Made by a program: the position numbers and the translations under genes. Shown in pieces: positions 18,297 to 31,079 of a stretch of 64,000 nucleotides of DNA (position 1 is the first letter of the stretch; each line of letters begins with the position of its first letter). The notes below the pieces were generated by a model, which was not told the DNA's origin, made no database searches, and saw only the letters and a list, made by a program, of their open reading frames with translations. This DNA is from Shewanella polaris (GTDB lineage Bacteria > Pseudomonadota > Gammaproteobacteria > Enterobacterales > Shewanellaceae), in NCBI RefSeq assembly GCF_006385555.1, contig NZ_CP041036.1:3286001-3350000 (forward strand). Direction: 5' to 3'.

Positions 18297-19853
18297 TTAA
18301 GCATCTTGGTTTTCAAAATGGTAACGACCAGTTTTTAAGCTGCTTGGGCCAATACGTGCAAACTTAAACATCAAGTAAGCTTCTATGACCAACAAAATAG
18401 TGTAGAAAACCGTAATCGAAATAATACTGAACCATAAATCGGCTGGCGTTAAACTCGATGCAGACATAAAGGTTGGTAACACTTCAGAAATGGTCCAAGG
18501 TTGGCGACCAAACTCTGACACAAACCAACCACATTCAATGGCAACCCAAGGAAGCGGTAAACTGTAAAGTGCGGCGCGAAGTAGCCATTTTTTCTCTGCA
18601 ATTTTATGACGAGTGCTTTGCCAGAACGCAGCAGCAAATACAAATAGCATAATCACACCTGCACCAACCATAATACGGAAGGTCCAGAACATTGGTGCTA
18701 CAGTAGGAATAGAATCAAAAGAGGCAGCAATAATTTGCTCTTCAGTCGCATCGACCACTTTATCGGTATAACGCTTCAGTAAGAAGCCATAACCTAAATC
18801 GTCTTTAACCGCGTCAAATTGCTCTCTTACTTCGGCAGATTTATCACCTGCACGTAGTTTTTCAAGTAATCCGTAAGCAACCATACCAGTACGAATGCGT
18901 GCTTCATGATTTTTAACGAGATCGGTAATACCAGTCACTTCGGTATCTAAAGATCGAGTGGCAATAATGCCCATCGCATATGGGATTTTAATGGCATAAT
19001 CGGTTTCCATCGTTTCTTGATTAGGAAAACCTACCGCAGTAAAGGCTGCTGGTGCAGGCTCAGTGTGCCACTCAGCTTCAATCGCTGCTAATTTTACCCG
19101 CTGAACTTCACCGACTTCATAGCCAGATTCATCACCAAGTACAATAACCGATAGAATTGAAGCTAAACCAAAGCTTGCGGCAATGGCAAACGAGCGACGA
19201 GCAAACGGTAAATCTCGACCTTTCAATATGTAGTACGAGCTAATGGCAAGTACAAACATGGCTCCGGCAACATAACCAGATGCGACTGTATGAACAAACT
19301 TAACTTGCGCTACAGGGTTAAACACCAAAGCGCCAAAATCGATCATTTCCATGCGCATGGTTTCATAGTTAAACACCGAACCCACAGGGTTTTGCATCCA
19401 ACCGTTTGCGATCAAAATCCATAACGCTGACAAATTAGAGCCAATGGCAACAAGCCAAGTGACGACTAAATGTTGGCGTTTACTGAAGCGATCCCAACCA
19501 AAAAAGAACATTCCGACTAACGTTGACTCAAGGAAGAAAGCCATCAAAGCTTCTATCGCCAGAGGCGCACCAAAAATGTCACCGACGTAATGAGAATAGT
19601 AGGACCAGTTAGTACCAAACTGGAACTCCATCGCTAAACCCGTTGCGACACCTAACGCAAAATTAATACCAAACAATTTACCCCAAAATTTTGTCATGTC
19701 TTTATAGATTTGCTTATTGGTCATCACATAAAGTGATTCCATAATGGCAAGAATAAAGGCTAAACCTAGGGTGAGTGGAACAAATAAAAAGTGGTACATA
19801 GCTGTAAACGCAAATTGATAACGCGATAGCTCAACGACCTCTTCGATAATCAT
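18297..19853 (-). CDS. cydA: Cytochrome bd ubiquinol oxidase subunit I
   Basis: 518 residues, the long Q-loop type as in E. coli (522). The haem ligand His of [13 protein letters not shown] (residue 21), the [12 protein letters not shown] motif after the Q-loop, and the quinol-binding loop (about 255-385) are all present. It carries haems b558, b595 and d and oxidises ubiquinol with no proton pumping, working at low oxygen and under stress. First gene of cydA-cydB-cydX; start has AAGGAG. The 640-base upstream region is AT-rich and may hold oxygen-regulator sites, but none is clear. Confidence 0.97.
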   Translation of the reverse strand: MIIEEVVELSRYQFAFTAMYHFLFVPLTLGLAFILAIMESLYVMTNKQIYKDMTKFWGKLFGINFALGVATGLAMEFQFGTNWSYYSHYVGDIFGAPLAIEALMAFFLESTLVGMFFFGWDRFSKRQHLVVTWLVAIGSNLSALWILIANGWMQNPVGSVFNYETMRMEMIDFGALVFNPVAQVKFVHTVASGYVAGAMFVLAISSYYILKGRDLPFARRSFAIAASFGLASILSVIVLGDESGYEVGEVQRVKLAAIEAEWHTEPAPAAFTAVGFPNQETMETDYAIKIPYAMGIIATRSLDTEVTGITDLVKNHEARIRTGMVAYGLLEKLRAGDKSAEVREQFDAVKDDLGYGFLLKRYTDKVVDATEEQIIAASFDSIPTVAPMFWTFRIMVGAGVIMLFVFAAAFWQSTRHKIAEKKWLLRAALYSLPLPWVAIECGWFVSEFGRQPWTISEVLPTFMSASSLTPADLWFSIISITVFYTILLVIEAYLMFKFARIGPSSLKTGRYHFENQDA

Positions 19854-20285
19854 TGGCGACTCCTTACTTCAGTACAACCAAATACGACACAGCAACAGAT
19901 TGTTGCCATAATGATGATGTTATACCTGAAAACGGTCATTTTGAAACAATGAACAACTCACCAAAATGTAAAAAATGATAAATTAATCTGTTTGCCTATG
20001 TTTTCAAGCCCAATCCTAAACGCTTATATCTTACGGTATAATCCTTGAGTAGATCATATTTTTTAGTCAAATTTGTGACCCACATTAGATCTTTTGCATA
20101 GATATTTTTTTTACTCATATAATCATTAAGTTAGAATAATTAAAATGCTTAAAACTGGCCTTTAAAACGATACCAGAGCAGACAACTTATACTTATATAC
20201 TCAAAAAAGTCGTTACAATTAACAAACTACACTTTTGTCCTCCCAAGAGGTATTGACAATATTCCTCCCATTGCTAGGAGCCACA
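19854..20285. other. AT-rich upstream region of cydA
   Basis: About 430 bases, presumably with the cyd promoter. A weak FNR-like dyad (TTGAG-TAGA-TCATA, about 20045-20058) is the only candidate site; I do not regard it as supported. A short hairpin CCTCCC-AA-GAGG lies near 20239. Confidence 0.4.
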
Positions 20286-20354
20286 ATGCCTATAAATAAA
20301 AAACCGATTATTTGGTCATTAGAGCCAATTGTTACCACAAAGTATATTATTTAA
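20286..20354 (+). CDS. Possible 22-aa peptide
   Basis: ATG 20286 follows a well placed AGGAG (GCTAGGAGCCACAATG). The peptide is MPINKKPIIWSLEPIVTTKY plus two isoleucines. There is no recognisable family; it could be a leader peptide for the ORF at 20493 or chance. The strong ribosome-binding site is the only support. Confidence 0.25.
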   Translation: MPINKKPIIWSLEPIVTTKYII

Positions 20355-20492
20355 TTAATTATTAACCTAGTATGAATAATTTATTAAATAATACAATCAG
20401 ACTAAAATAATAAACTCAATAAAAACAAGATAATAAAAACAACAACACTAATGAGATAATACCTTAAAAAAACAAAAGCATTAGAATAACTA

Positions 20493-20711
20493 ATGTCAAA
20501 TATCATTTTTTCTCGTTTGAAGACAATAATGTTGAACCGTATAATTAATGCACAGTTAAGAAGACGCATACTGAGTGAGCAAGGCGTCGTAGTCTTAATC
20601 CATCATCACCTAATATTAAGAGATTCAGTTATGACTCAATTATTTGAAAATATTGCCAACTTGTATAAACGTGCTTTTACTGAAATGTTTACAGCTAAAG
20701 AATTGAAATAA
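20493..20711 (+). CDS. Small hypothetical protein, up to 72 aa
   Basis: Frame open from ATG 20493; the ATG at 20529 has a better ribosome-binding site (GAAGACAATA) and would give 60 residues. Sequence shows an arginine-rich segment (NAQLRRRILSEQG), a hydrophobic/His stretch (VVVLIHHHLILRD) and an amphipathic end (FENIANLYKRAFTEMFTAKELK). A clear rho-independent terminator follows 100 bases later, which supports a transcribed unit. I do not recognise a family. A third possible start is the Met of MTQLFEN. Confidence 0.4.
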   Translation: MSNIIFSRLKTIMLNRIINAQLRRRILSEQGVVVLIHHHLILRDSVMTQLFENIANLYKRAFTEMFTAKELK

Positions 20712-20812
20712 GTTAGATCACTTTTTTAGCTACACAGTGTTAGTGGTTATTTTTGTTAGCGCAGAAATCATATTAACCGGCAATCGTTATTACCCTAATA
20801 TAACGATACAGA

Positions 20813-20843
20813 AAACCCCATAGAGTTAATCTATGGGGTTTTT
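20813..20843 (+). terminator. Rho-independent terminator
   Basis: ACCCCATAGA 20815-20824 pairs perfectly with TCTATGGGGT 20830-20839 around GTTAA, followed by TTTT. About 100 bases after the small ORF at 20493-20711. Confidence 0.8.
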
Positions 20844-20916
20844 CTTTATGACGAACAATAACGCCGCGAACTAGACTAACTCTTATCCTAAACTGAGCGC
20901 TAACCTACTTCTCAAA

Positions 20917-20964
20917 CCTAGCTCTAAACAGAAGACTAAACTTAGCTCTAAACTTAGCTCTAAA
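20917..20964. repeat. Short 12-bp repeat (C(T/C)TAGCTCTAAA)
   Basis: Units at 20917-20928, 20941-20952 and 20953-20964; the last two are identical and adjacent. Low-complexity intergenic DNA between the terminators of the small ORF and purL. No function evident. Confidence 0.6.
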
Positions 20965-21068
20965 CTAAGTGTTAATTTACGTCACATGATCGGCCAAGAT
21001 CATGTAAAAATCATACAGTCAGCCATCGCTAACTGCATAAATTTAATGGTAATTGAATACCCAGCCAA

Positions 21069-21096
21069 TAAAAAGGCGACTCAATTGAGTCGCCTT
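21069..21096 (-). terminator. purL terminator
   Basis: Perfect 24-base palindrome with arms AAGGCGACTCAA / TTGAGTCGCCTT (21073-21096), followed on the minus strand by a T-run. It lies 35 bases past the purL stop. Confidence 0.85.
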
Positions 21097-21130
21097 AGTA
21101 CTTTACTTAAGCTAGGTTGTTGATTTGGTA

Positions 21131-24100
21131 TTAACCAATCTTAACCCGTGCATTACGGAACATCCGCATCCATGGGCTGTCTTCACCCCAGTTATCTGGA
21201 TGCCATGAGTTGGCAACGGTTCTAAATACACGCTCAGGGTGCGGCATCATAATCGTAACGCGACCATCAGTAGTACAAATACCGGTTAACCCATTAGCAG
21301 AACCATTTGGGTTTTCTGGGTACTGAGTGGCAATTTGACCATGACCATCGACATAACGTAGCGCAATAGTACCAGAAGCTTCTGCATTTGCCAGTGCTTG
21401 TGCGTTGGCAAATTCAGCCAAACCTTCACCATGAGAGACTGCGATAGGCATACGCGAACCGACCATACCTTCAAAAAATACCGACGGTGTTTGCTGCACT
21501 TCAACCAAGCTGAATCGCGCTTCAAAACGCTCTGAACGGTTACGCACAAAATGTGGCCAATGTTCACTGCCTGGAATAATTTTTTTCAAGTTAGACAACA
21601 TCTGACAACCATTACACACACCAAGCGCAATGCTTGAATCACGTTCGAAGAAACGGCTAAACTCATCGCGGGCACGATCATTAAACAGAATCGATTTTGC
21701 CCAACCTTCACCAGCACCGAGAACGTCACCGTATGAGAACCCACCACAAGCCACAAGGCCTTGGAATTCTTCTAAACTAATTCGTCCAGATAAGATATCC
21801 GACATGTGCACGTCACGACTTTCAAAACCCGCACGGTCAAATGCAGCTGCCATTTCAACATGGGAGTTAACCCCCTGCTCACGTAAAATAGCCATTTTAG
21901 GTGCTGCACCTTTAAGAATATAAGGTGCGGCCACATCTTCACTTGGGTTAAAGCCTAATTTAACCGTTAGACCTAGCGCATCAGCTTGCTGTTTAAGTTC
22001 ATACTCTTCGCGTGCGCATTCTGGGTTGTCACGTAGTGCTTGCAAGCGATAGGTAGTTTCTGACCACAAGGTACGTAATGCCGTACGACTATCGGTAAAG
22101 ATAACTCGCTCGCCATCGTTAATGCTAATTTTGTCTGTTGCTTGTAAACCACCAATGTAATGACACGTTACGCCTTTAGCCTCAAATCGCGCGGTAATGG
22201 CTTTAACATCAGCAGCACTAACTTGAATAACGGCACCGAGTTCTTCGTTAAATAGACGTTCTAAATCAGTACCACTCAAACTAGCTAAATCAATAGTTAA
22301 CCCTGTATTACCAGCAAATGCCATTTCCACTAAGGTGGTAAATAAACCGCCGTCACTGCGGTCGTGATAAGCCATAACAGCTTGATCAGCGACTAGCTGC
22401 TGCATCACTTCAAAGAAGCCCGCTAAGTTAGCGGTAATATCCAATGTTGGTGCTATGTCACCTAGCTCACTGTAAACCTGCGCCAAGCAAGAACCGCCTA
22501 AACGGTTTTGACCATTACTTAGGTCCAGCATTAATAATGCGCTGTCACCTTTATCACTGCGAAGCTCTGGCGTTACCGTTTTACGAATATCTTGCACTAC
22601 ACCAAAAGCGGTGATGACTAACGACATTGGCGATGTAACAGTTTTCTGGGTACCATTATCTTCCCATGCGGTTTTCATCGACATGGAGTCTTTACCGACC
22701 GGAATAGTAATACCAAGTTCTGGACAAAGGTCTTCACCAATCGCTTTAACGGCTTGATATAAACCCGCATCTTCACCTGGGTGACCTGCTGGCGACATCC
22801 AATTGGCAGACAATTTAATACGCTTGAACGAGCCAATATCAGTACCGGCAATGTTCATAATCGACTCAGCAACGGCCATACGGGCAGAGGCGTCAAAATC
22901 GAGTAAGGCTAACGGAGTACGCTCACCCATAGACATTGCTTCACCGCAGTAACTGTCATAACTTGATGCGGTTACCGCACAGTCGGCTACTGGAACCTGC
23001 CATGGGCCCACCATTTGGTCGCGATTCACTAAACCAGTAACGGAGCGATCACCAATGGTGATAAGGAAGGTTTTGTCTGCCACGGTTGGCAAGGTTAAAA
23101 TGCGCTTAACGGCATCTTTTAGCTCAATTTTAGTTTGATCTAACGCTGGCGATACCGCTTGAGCCGTCACTACATCACGGCTCATTTTAGGTGCTTTGCC
23201 TAATAAAACTTCAAGCGGTAAATCAATCGGCTTGTTGTTAAAGTGACTGTCGGCAAGGGTTAAATGCATTTCTGCTGTCGCTTCACCAACCACTGCAAAT
23301 GGTGCGCGTTCACGGGCACAAATATCAGCAAACTGTTGTAAGTTCTCTGGCGCAACCGATAACACATAACGTTCTTGTGATTCATTACACCAAATTTCAA
23401 GCGGGCTCATGCCTGGCTCGTCAGAGGGAACATTACGTAAATTGAATACCCCACCACGGTCTGCATCATTCACTAATTCAGGGAATGCATTTGATAATCC
23501 ACCCGCACCCACATCGTGAATAAATTGAATTGGATTGGTGTCACCTAACTGCCAGCAGCGGTCGATCACTTCCTGACAACGGCGTTCCATTTCTGGATTT
23601 TCACGTTGTACAGATGCAAAATCTAAATCTTCGCTAGACTGACCAGATGCCATTGAAGATGCTGCGCCGCCACCTAAACCAATGTTCATTGCAGGTCCGC
23701 CAAGCACAATGAGCTTAGCGCCAATGGTGATTTCGCCTTTTTGAACATGATCTTCACGGATATTACCTAAGCCACCAGCAATCATAATGGGTTTATGATA
23801 ACCACGAACTTCAACACCATTATGACTAGAGACTAATTGCTCGTAAGTACGGAAATAACCCGTAATAGCTGGGCGACCAAATTCGTTGTTAAATGCTGCA
23901 CCGCCAAGTGGGCCTTCAAGCATAATTTCAAGTGGCGTTACAATGCGATCTGGCTTGCCGTAATCGCCTTCCCATGGCTGTACAAAACCAGGAATTTTTA
24001 AATTAGATACCGTAAAACCAGATAAACCCGCTTTAGGTTTAGAACCTCGGCCTGTAGCACCTTCATCGCGAATTTCACCACCTGAGCCAGTAGCCGCACC

Positions 24101-25015
24101 AGGATATGGACTAATTGCAGTAGGATGATTGTGTGTTTCTACTTTCATCAATATATGCATTGGTTCGGAGTGGTAGTTGTAAATACCATCGGGATCAGGG
24201 AAAAAACGACCCGCAACAGAACCCGTCATCACCGCGGCATTATCTTTGTAAGCTGATAACACGTAATCTGGTGTGACTTCAAAAGTGTTTTTAATCATTT
24301 TGAATAATGACTTTGGCTGCACTTCGCCATCGATTGTCCAATCAGCATTAAAGATTTTGTGGCGACAATGTTCTGAGTTTGCTTGAGCAAACATCATTAA
24401 TTCGATGTCGTTTGGGTTGCGCTTTAAACGTACAAAGTTTTCAACTAAATAGTCAATTTCATCATCAGCAAGCGCCAAGCCTAACTTCACGTTAGCCACT
24501 TCTAATGCGCGACGACCTTCTGCAAGAATATTCACACTGCTGAATTTTGCCGGTTCAGTGTGAGCAAATAATACTTCTGCATCTTCAAATGCTGGCAACA
24601 TGACTTCAACCATGCGGTCATGCAATAAACCATTCAGTTGTTTTTGTTGCTCTGCCGTTAATACAGGGGCTTCAACATAATAAGCAATACCGCGCTCAAG
24701 ACGCTTAACCTTACTTAAACCACAGTTATGGGCAATATCGGTTGCTTTAGATGACCAAGGAGAAATAGTACCAGGACGCGGAGTAACAAATAACAAAGTG
24801 CCTTGTGGCGCATGGGACTCAATTGCTGGCCCGTAGGTAAGAATGGTTTCTAACTGTAGACGCTCATTATCATCTAGTGGTTCATTCAAATCAGCTAAAT
24901 GAACATATTCAGCATAAATTTGCGATACAGGAAGCGCTGCATTTTCGCAAGCCTCCATGAATTTTTGAACTCTAAATGCAGATAGTGCTGGGGCTCCGCG
25001 AATGATTTCCATCAC
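21131..25015 (-). CDS. purL: Phosphoribosylformylglycinamidine synthase (FGAR amidotransferase)
   Basis: 1294 residues, the full large-type PurL (E. coli 1295). Catalyses FGAR + glutamine + ATP to FGAM, step four of purine synthesis. The N-terminal domain starts [15 protein letters not shown]; the FGAM synthase core has the ATP-site stretches [12 protein letters not shown] and [20 protein letters not shown]; the C-terminal class-I glutaminase has the nucleophile Cys in GVCNGCQML and His/Glu partners in PHPERVFR. The first codon is GTG with ATG next; E. coli also begins Met-Met-Glu-Ile. Monocistronic with its own terminator. Confidence 0.98.
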   Translation of the reverse strand: MMEIIRGAPALSAFRVQKFMEACENAALPVSQIYAEYVHLADLNEPLDDNERLQLETILTYGPAIESHAPQGTLLFVTPRPGTISPWSSKATDIAHNCGLSKVKRLERGIAYYVEAPVLTAEQQKQLNGLLHDRMVEVMLPAFEDAEVLFAHTEPAKFSSVNILAEGRRALEVANVKLGLALADDEIDYLVENFVRLKRNPNDIELMMFAQANSEHCRHKIFNADWTIDGEVQPKSLFKMIKNTFEVTPDYVLSAYKDNAAVMTGSVAGRFFPDPDGIYNYHSEPMHILMKVETHNHPTAISPYPGAATGSGGEIRDEGATGRGSKPKAGLSGFTVSNLKIPGFVQPWEGDYGKPDRIVTPLEIMLEGPLGGAAFNNEFGRPAITGYFRTYEQLVSSHNGVEVRGYHKPIMIAGGLGNIREDHVQKGEITIGAKLIVLGGPAMNIGLGGGAASSMASGQSSEDLDFASVQRENPEMERRCQEVIDRCWQLGDTNPIQFIHDVGAGGLSNAFPELVNDADRGGVFNLRNVPSDEPGMSPLEIWCNESQERYVLSVAPENLQQFADICARERAPFAVVGEATAEMHLTLADSHFNNKPIDLPLEVLLGKAPKMSRDVVTAQAVSPALDQTKIELKDAVKRILTLPTVADKTFLITIGDRSVTGLVNRDQMVGPWQVPVADCAVTASSYDSYCGEAMSMGERTPLALLDFDASARMAVAESIMNIAGTDIGSFKRIKLSANWMSPAGHPGEDAGLYQAVKAIGEDLCPELGITIPVGKDSMSMKTAWEDNGTQKTVTSPMSLVITAFGVVQDIRKTVTPELRSDKGDSALLMLDLSNGQNRLGGSCLAQVYSELGDIAPTLDITANLAGFFEVMQQLVADQAVMAYHDRSDGGLFTTLVEMAFAGNTGLTIDLASLSGTDLERLFNEELGAVIQVSAADVKAITARFEAKGVTCHYIGGLQATDKISINDGERVIFTDSRTALRTLWSETTYRLQALRDNPECAREEYELKQQADALGLTVKLGFNPSEDVAAPYILKGAAPKMAILREQGVNSHVEMAAAFDRAGFESRDVHMSDILSGRISLEEFQGLVACGGFSYGDVLGAGEGWAKSILFNDRARDEFSRFFERDSSIALGVCNGCQMLSNLKKIIPGSEHWPHFVRNRSERFEARFSLVEVQQTPSVFFEGMVGSRMPIAVSHGEGLAEFANAQALANAEASGTIALRYVDGHGQIATQYPENPNGSANGLTGICTTDGRVTIMMPHPERVFRTVANSWHPDNWGEDSPWMRMFRNARVKIG

Positions 25016-25367
25016 GTCTATTCACCTTATAATATAGGAGGATCAGAATTGGCGCTATTATAAGGAATTGCACACTACAAATCACCTTTAAGGACCAGTA
25101 AAAACAGTGTTTCCTGATAGGGAAAATATCTCACCCAAGTAATGCTAAATTGAATAACATAATCACTTTACCTTTTAACAAAAAACAACCACAAAATGCT
25201 GCTTATTTGTTCAACTATAGGCGTTTAGGAAAACTCCTGATAAAGTAATCAAAAAAACACCCTAACCCCCTACATATTTAAAGGCTATTCAACCGGTATT
25301 ACATTCGTTTCTTACGTATTACTCTCGTGAAATGAACGAAACAACTTAAGATAACCAATTAATAAAT
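25016..25367. other. Divergent promoter region purL / mltF
   Basis: About 350 bases. No gene and no clear purine-repressor palindrome seen. Confidence 0.4.
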
Positions 25368-26798
25368 ATGATCAAAACCTTATTCATCATTTTAATTTGC
25401 GGGATATTATCCGCCTGTCAACCTGTTGATATTCAAAAAGTTGATATTGCTGCGCCCGCACTAAAGCGTACCGAATTAAGGGTAGGGACCTTGTATGGCC
25501 CACAGATTTATCTTAATTCAGAACTGGGTGAAAGCGGATTCGACTTCGAAATGGCGCAACGTTTTGCTGATTATTTATCTCTCCCTTTAAAAATGATCCC
25601 GTATACCAACCGCAAGCAACTTTTTGCGGCATTAAAAGATAACAAGATTGACATTATCGCTGCTGGTATCGCTAAAACCCCAAACCGCAGTCAACAATTT
25701 AAAATGGGACCGACCTTATATAAAGTCAATCAAGTATTGGTTTATAAGGAAGGAACACCTGAGCCCAAAGATATTAGCACCTTGTCGGGTGAAATCACCG
25801 TTATGGCTAACTCATCTTCAGTCAACACGTTAACTAAGTTACAAAAAGACTATCCAGATTTGTTGTGGAACCAAGTCAACGACAAAGACAATGAAGAATT
25901 GTTTGCATTAATAGCCAATGGTGAACTTAACTACACGATTTCAGATTCTAATAGCTTATTGATCAACCAGCGTTTTTTACCTGAATTGCGCGCAGGAATG
26001 ATTTTAGAAGAAAAAGTCGAAGTAGTGTGGCTGTTACCGCCTAATAATAGCGATCGTTTAATGAGTCGATTATTGGCCTTTTGGCATAAAGAAAGGCGCG
26101 CGGGGACTCTTGAACATTTAAACGAAAAATATTTTGGCCATGTTAAACGCTTTGATTATGTCGATACACGCGCCTTTATCCGTGCAATCGATAATATCCT
26201 TCCAGAATACCGCAGCTTTTTCGAGCAATATTCAGGCGAATTAGATTGGCGTAAATTGGCCGCTGCTAGTTATCAAGAATCACATTGGAACCCCAGTGCT
26301 CGCTCACCTACAGGGGTGAGAGGCATGATGATGCTAACTCAACCCACCGCCAGTTATGTGGGTGTTGATGACAGATTAGATGCTGAACAAAGTATACGTG
26401 GTGGCGCATTTTATTTAAAAGACATGATGGAAAGGTTGCCAGATTCTATTCCGGAAGCCCAACGAATTTGGTTCGCATTAGCCTCTTATAATATCGGTTT
26501 AGGCCATGTTGAGGATGCGCGTCGATTAGCGGAATCAATGGAAATGGATCCCAGCGCTTGGCGTGACGTTAAAAAAGTATTGCCTTTGCTACAACAATCT
26601 AAATATTACAAACAAACACGCTATGGCTATGCCCGCGGCAGTGAGGCGGTTCATTATGTCGACAGTATTCGTCGTTACTATGACACTTTAGTTTGGGTCG
26701 ATAATCAAACCAAAAAGTTGGAACCGATGGAAGATAATGGACAAATTGAAGTGATTGCAGAAGAAGACTCAACCAATATTAAAGTATCGGCAGAATAA
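25368..26798 (+). CDS. mltF: Membrane-bound lytic murein transglycosylase F
   Basis: 476 residues. Lipobox GILSAC (Cys17) marks an outer-membrane lipoprotein. Residues about 35-270 form a periplasmic substrate-binding-like domain ([18 protein letters not shown]). The C-terminal SLT domain begins near 285 with the catalytic Glu in [13 protein letters not shown] and the GVRGMMMLT motif. MltF cleaves peptidoglycan glycan strands to 1,6-anhydro products in cell-wall turnover; the N-terminal domain is a regulator in the family. Divergent from purL, the same order as in other gammaproteobacteria. Confidence 0.95.
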   Translation: MIKTLFIILICGILSACQPVDIQKVDIAAPALKRTELRVGTLYGPQIYLNSELGESGFDFEMAQRFADYLSLPLKMIPYTNRKQLFAALKDNKIDIIAAGIAKTPNRSQQFKMGPTLYKVNQVLVYKEGTPEPKDISTLSGEITVMANSSSVNTLTKLQKDYPDLLWNQVNDKDNEELFALIANGELNYTISDSNSLLINQRFLPELRAGMILEEKVEVVWLLPPNNSDRLMSRLLAFWHKERRAGTLEHLNEKYFGHVKRFDYVDTRAFIRAIDNILPEYRSFFEQYSGELDWRKLAAASYQESHWNPSARSPTGVRGMMMLTQPTASYVGVDDRLDAEQSIRGGAFYLKDMMERLPDSIPEAQRIWFALASYNIGLGHVEDARRLAESMEMDPSAWRDVKKVLPLLQQSKYYKQTRYGYARGSEAVHYVDSIRRYYDTLVWVDNQTKKLEPMEDNGQIEVIAEEDSTNIKVSAE

Positions 26799-26954
26799 TA
26801 ATGGTGTATAAAAGAGGAATTCAATTAAATCTAACGCATAATCGTCACAAAAAGAGCGTATGATGTCACCGAATTTATCAATATAAAGCATGCGAGTTAA
26901 GTATGCATTTATTTAGAACATCTGTGAGATTAGCCAATATTAAGGATTCACGGT

Positions 26955-27077
26955 ATGAGAAGAAGAGCTTTAAACAATACCATTTCACGTCGCCGCGTTA
27001 CGCAAAAACTACATAAAATCCGTATTAGAACCCGCATAAGGGCACACTTTTTATTAATTCACAGTCACGAAACTTAA
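26955..27077 (+). CDS. Small, very basic hypothetical protein, 40 aa
   Basis: ATG 26955 is preceded by AAGGAT. The peptide opens MRRRALNNTISRRRVTQKLH and goes on with KIRIRTRIRAHFLLIHSHET, about a third Arg/Lys/His. Convergent with tadA (gap 47 bases). It resembles nucleic-acid-binding or ribosome-associated small proteins in composition only. I do not recognise it; a chance ORF cannot be excluded, but start signal and composition argue for a real product. Confidence 0.4.
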   Translation: MRRRALNNTISRRRVTQKLHKIRIRTRIRAHFLLIHSHET

Positions 27078-27124
27078 TCACAGACGATTTTGCTATACCG
27101 TTAAATAAACACATAAAACAGCAT

Positions 27125-27715
27125 TCAATCAGGCAATTTTCTCGCTAACTGTTTGAGTGCTTTTTTTTCTGCTCGACGGCGCTTAAAAAACAAACTTAAT
27201 TGCTCCGCACATTGCGCGGCTAGCACGCCAGAAGTCACATCAAGCTGATGATTGAAAGCAGGATGTTGCAATAAATTAATTACGCTACCTGCTGCGCCTG
27301 TTTTTAAATCATCTGCACCATACACGATCCTGGTAATGCGACTGTGGATCATAGCTCCTGCGCACATAGTGCAAGGTTCTAACGTGACATATAAAGTGGT
27401 GTCCAGCATACGATAGTTTTCCAGTACCTTGCCTGCTTGGCGGATACATTCCATCTCGGCATGTGCTGTTGGATCGTGATTAACAATACTTAAATTACAA
27501 CCACTGGCAATTAAAACATCGTCTTTAACCAACACAGCACCAACGGGCACCTCACCTTGTTGCTCGGCTTGCTCAGCAAGTTGCATCGCTACGCGCATCC
27601 ACTTTTCATCAATGGCTAACTGAACATGATTCACTTGGGGATCTGCAATGTCATTATCAACATCAGCAAGAGGCCAAGGTTCGGTTGAAACGGCTGCCTT
27701 TGGGGTATCTGTCAC
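27125..27715 (-). CDS. tadA: tRNA-adenosine deaminase TadA
   Basis: 196 residues from a GTG start (AGG about 9 bases upstream). Zinc/catalytic motifs are complete: HAE (His85, Glu87) and PCTMC (Cys115, Cys118), with NYRMLDTTLYVTLEPC and GAAGSVINLLQHP as in E. coli. TadA deaminates A34 to inosine in tRNA-Arg(ACG). The N-terminus is about 30 residues longer than E. coli TadA and looks disordered (Ala/Pro/Asp rich), so an internal start is possible. Confidence 0.95.
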   Translation of the reverse strand: MTDTPKAAVSTEPWPLADVDNDIADPQVNHVQLAIDEKWMRVAMQLAEQAEQQGEVPVGAVLVKDDVLIASGCNLSIVNHDPTAHAEMECIRQAGKVLENYRMLDTTLYVTLEPCTMCAGAMIHSRITRIVYGADDLKTGAAGSVINLLQHPAFNHQLDVTSGVLAAQCAEQLSLFFKRRRAEKKALKQLARKLPD

Positions 27716-27758
27716 TCTATTAACCTAGGTAATTGTTATGTTCACTATTCTAGCAAAT

Positions 27759-27784
27759 AAAAAAGACGCCGCAGCGTCTTTTTT
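27759..27784 (-). terminator. guaA terminator
   Basis: GACGC-CGCA-GCGTC (27765-27778) flanked by six A and six T, 29 bases past the guaA stop on the minus strand. Confidence 0.85.
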
Positions 27785-27812
27785 AAATCAAACTAGGTTT
27801 AATCTTACAGGG

Positions 27813-29390
27813 TTATTCCCATTCGATTGTTGCAGGCGGCTTACCTGAAATATCATAAACTACACGTGAAATACCATCGACTTCATTGATAATACGGTTT
27901 GAAACGCGACCTAAGAAATCATACGGCAAATGTGCCCAATGCGCAGTCATAAAGTCGATTGTTTCTACCGCACGCAACGATACAACCCAATCATATTTAC
28001 GACCATCGCCCATTACACCTACCGAACGAACCGGTAAAAATACCGTAAAGGCTTGGCTAACTTTATTATACAAATCTGCTTTATGCAGTTCTTCAATAAA
28101 GATAGCATCTGCACTGCGCAATAAATCACAATACTCTTTTTTGACTTCGCCAAGTACACGAACACCTAAACCAGGCCCAGGGAAAGGATGACGATAAAGC
28201 ATATTATACGGCAAGCCTAACTCTAAACCGATCTTACGCACTTCATCTTTAAATAATTCACGTAATGGCTCTACTAAACCCATTTTCATATCGGCAGGTA
28301 AACCGCCAACATTGTGGTGCGACTTAATCACATGGGCTTTACCCGTTGCACTGCCCGCTGATTCAATTACATCTGGATAAATGGTGCCTTGAGCTAACCA
28401 TTTAGCATTAGCACATTTCTTTGATTCTTCATCGAAGATTTCAACAAATACACGACCAATAATTTTACGCTTAGCTTCTGGCTCAGCTTCACCAGCCATT
28501 GCATCTAAGAAACGGTTTTCGGCATCTACGTGAACAATATTCAATCCAAAGTGATCGCCAAACATTTCTAATACTTGATCAGCTTCATTCAAACGTAATA
28601 AACCGTTATCAACGAACACACATGTTAATTTGTCGCCAATGGCGCGGTGTAATAACATCGCCACAACCGATGAATCAACACCGCCAGACAAGCCTAGAAT
28701 AACTTCGTCATCGCCAATTTGTTTTTTAAGACGCTCAATGGCATCTTCAATGATTGATGACGGTTTCCAATTGGCTTTACAGTTACAAATGTCTAACGCA
28801 AAATGCTCTAGCATGCGCTGACCTTGACGAGTATGAGTCACCTCAGGATGAAACTGTACACCGTAAAAACCTTTCTCTTCATTGGACATAGCAGCAAAAG
28901 GGCAAGTTGCTGTGGTCGCGACTGTTACAAATCCTTCTGGAATAGCCGATACTTTGTCACCGTGACTCATCCACACATCAAGTAATGATTTACCCTCTTC
29001 ACTTACAGCGTCTTCAATGCTGCTGAACAATGCTGATGGGGTTTGCAGTTCTATTTGGGCATAACCAAACTCGCCTTCACCAATGCCTTTAATTACTTTA
29101 CCACCAAGCTGTTCTGACATGGTTTGCATGCCATAACAAATACCCAATACCGGTACACCAGCAGTAAACACATATTCAGGAGCTCGTGGTGAATTGTCAG
29201 CGGTGACACTTTCAGGGCCACCAGCCAAAATAATACCATTTGGGGCAAACTCACGAATTTGCGCTTCGCTCACATCCCACGCCCATAACTCACAATACAC
29301 ACCAATTTCACGGATACGACGCGCAATAAGTTGAGTGTACTGAGAACCAAAATCGAGGATTAGAATCTTATGATCGTGAATATTACTCAT
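27813..29390 (-). CDS. guaA: GMP synthase (glutamine-hydrolysing)
   Basis: 525 residues, same as E. coli. The N-terminal glutamine amidotransferase has the nucleophile motif GICYGMQTM and His/Glu partners in [11 protein letters not shown]. The ATP pyrophosphatase domain has [13 protein letters not shown], and the dimerisation domain ends PPATIEWE. Converts XMP, glutamine and ATP to GMP. Start ATG has AAAGG. It lies downstream of guaB with a 104-base gap holding a hairpin, so both are probably expressed as guaBA. Confidence 0.98.
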   Translation of the reverse strand: MSNIHDHKILILDFGSQYTQLIARRIREIGVYCELWAWDVSEAQIREFAPNGIILAGGPESVTADNSPRAPEYVFTAGVPVLGICYGMQTMSEQLGGKVIKGIGEGEFGYAQIELQTPSALFSSIEDAVSEEGKSLLDVWMSHGDKVSAIPEGFVTVATTATCPFAAMSNEEKGFYGVQFHPEVTHTRQGQRMLEHFALDICNCKANWKPSSIIEDAIERLKKQIGDDEVILGLSGGVDSSVVAMLLHRAIGDKLTCVFVDNGLLRLNEADQVLEMFGDHFGLNIVHVDAENRFLDAMAGEAEPEAKRKIIGRVFVEIFDEESKKCANAKWLAQGTIYPDVIESAGSATGKAHVIKSHHNVGGLPADMKMGLVEPLRELFKDEVRKIGLELGLPYNMLYRHPFPGPGLGVRVLGEVKKEYCDLLRSADAIFIEELHKADLYNKVSQAFTVFLPVRSVGVMGDGRKYDWVVSLRAVETIDFMTAHWAHLPYDFLGRVSNRIINEVDGISRVVYDISGKPPATIEWE

Positions 29391-29464
29391 GAATAACCTT
29401 TACATATTAATTAATTGTAATAACTCGCATCCAACTGATGCGGGCAAATTAGCGCTAATAAAAC

Positions 29465-29487
29465 AAGGGCGACATAACGTCGCCCTT
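29465..29487 (-). terminator. Hairpin between guaB and guaA
   Basis: AAGGGCGAC / GTCGCCCTT, 9 pairs, 5-base loop, 8 bases after the guaB stop. The T-run after it is poor (GTTTTATT), so it may be an attenuator or RNA-stabilising stem rather than a full terminator. Confidence 0.6.
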
Positions 29488-29494
29488 ACAGTAA

Positions 29495-30973
<1,479 letters not shown>

Positions 30974-31079
30974 CTAGTAAGTAGGATTTTGAGTGAAATA
31001 TTGCGGCGAGATTATACCTTGCATATTGCTGTTGGTAAATGGAAAATAGAAATTTATTAACGTTAGAATGAGAACTCTC

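Noticed and set aside
20045..20058. FNR box upstream of cydA
   Set aside because: Only a loose match to TTGAT-N4-ATCAA; not strong enough to list as a site.
25016..25100. PurR operator upstream of purL
   Set aside because: No ACGCAAACGTTTGCGT-like palindrome found in the promoter region.
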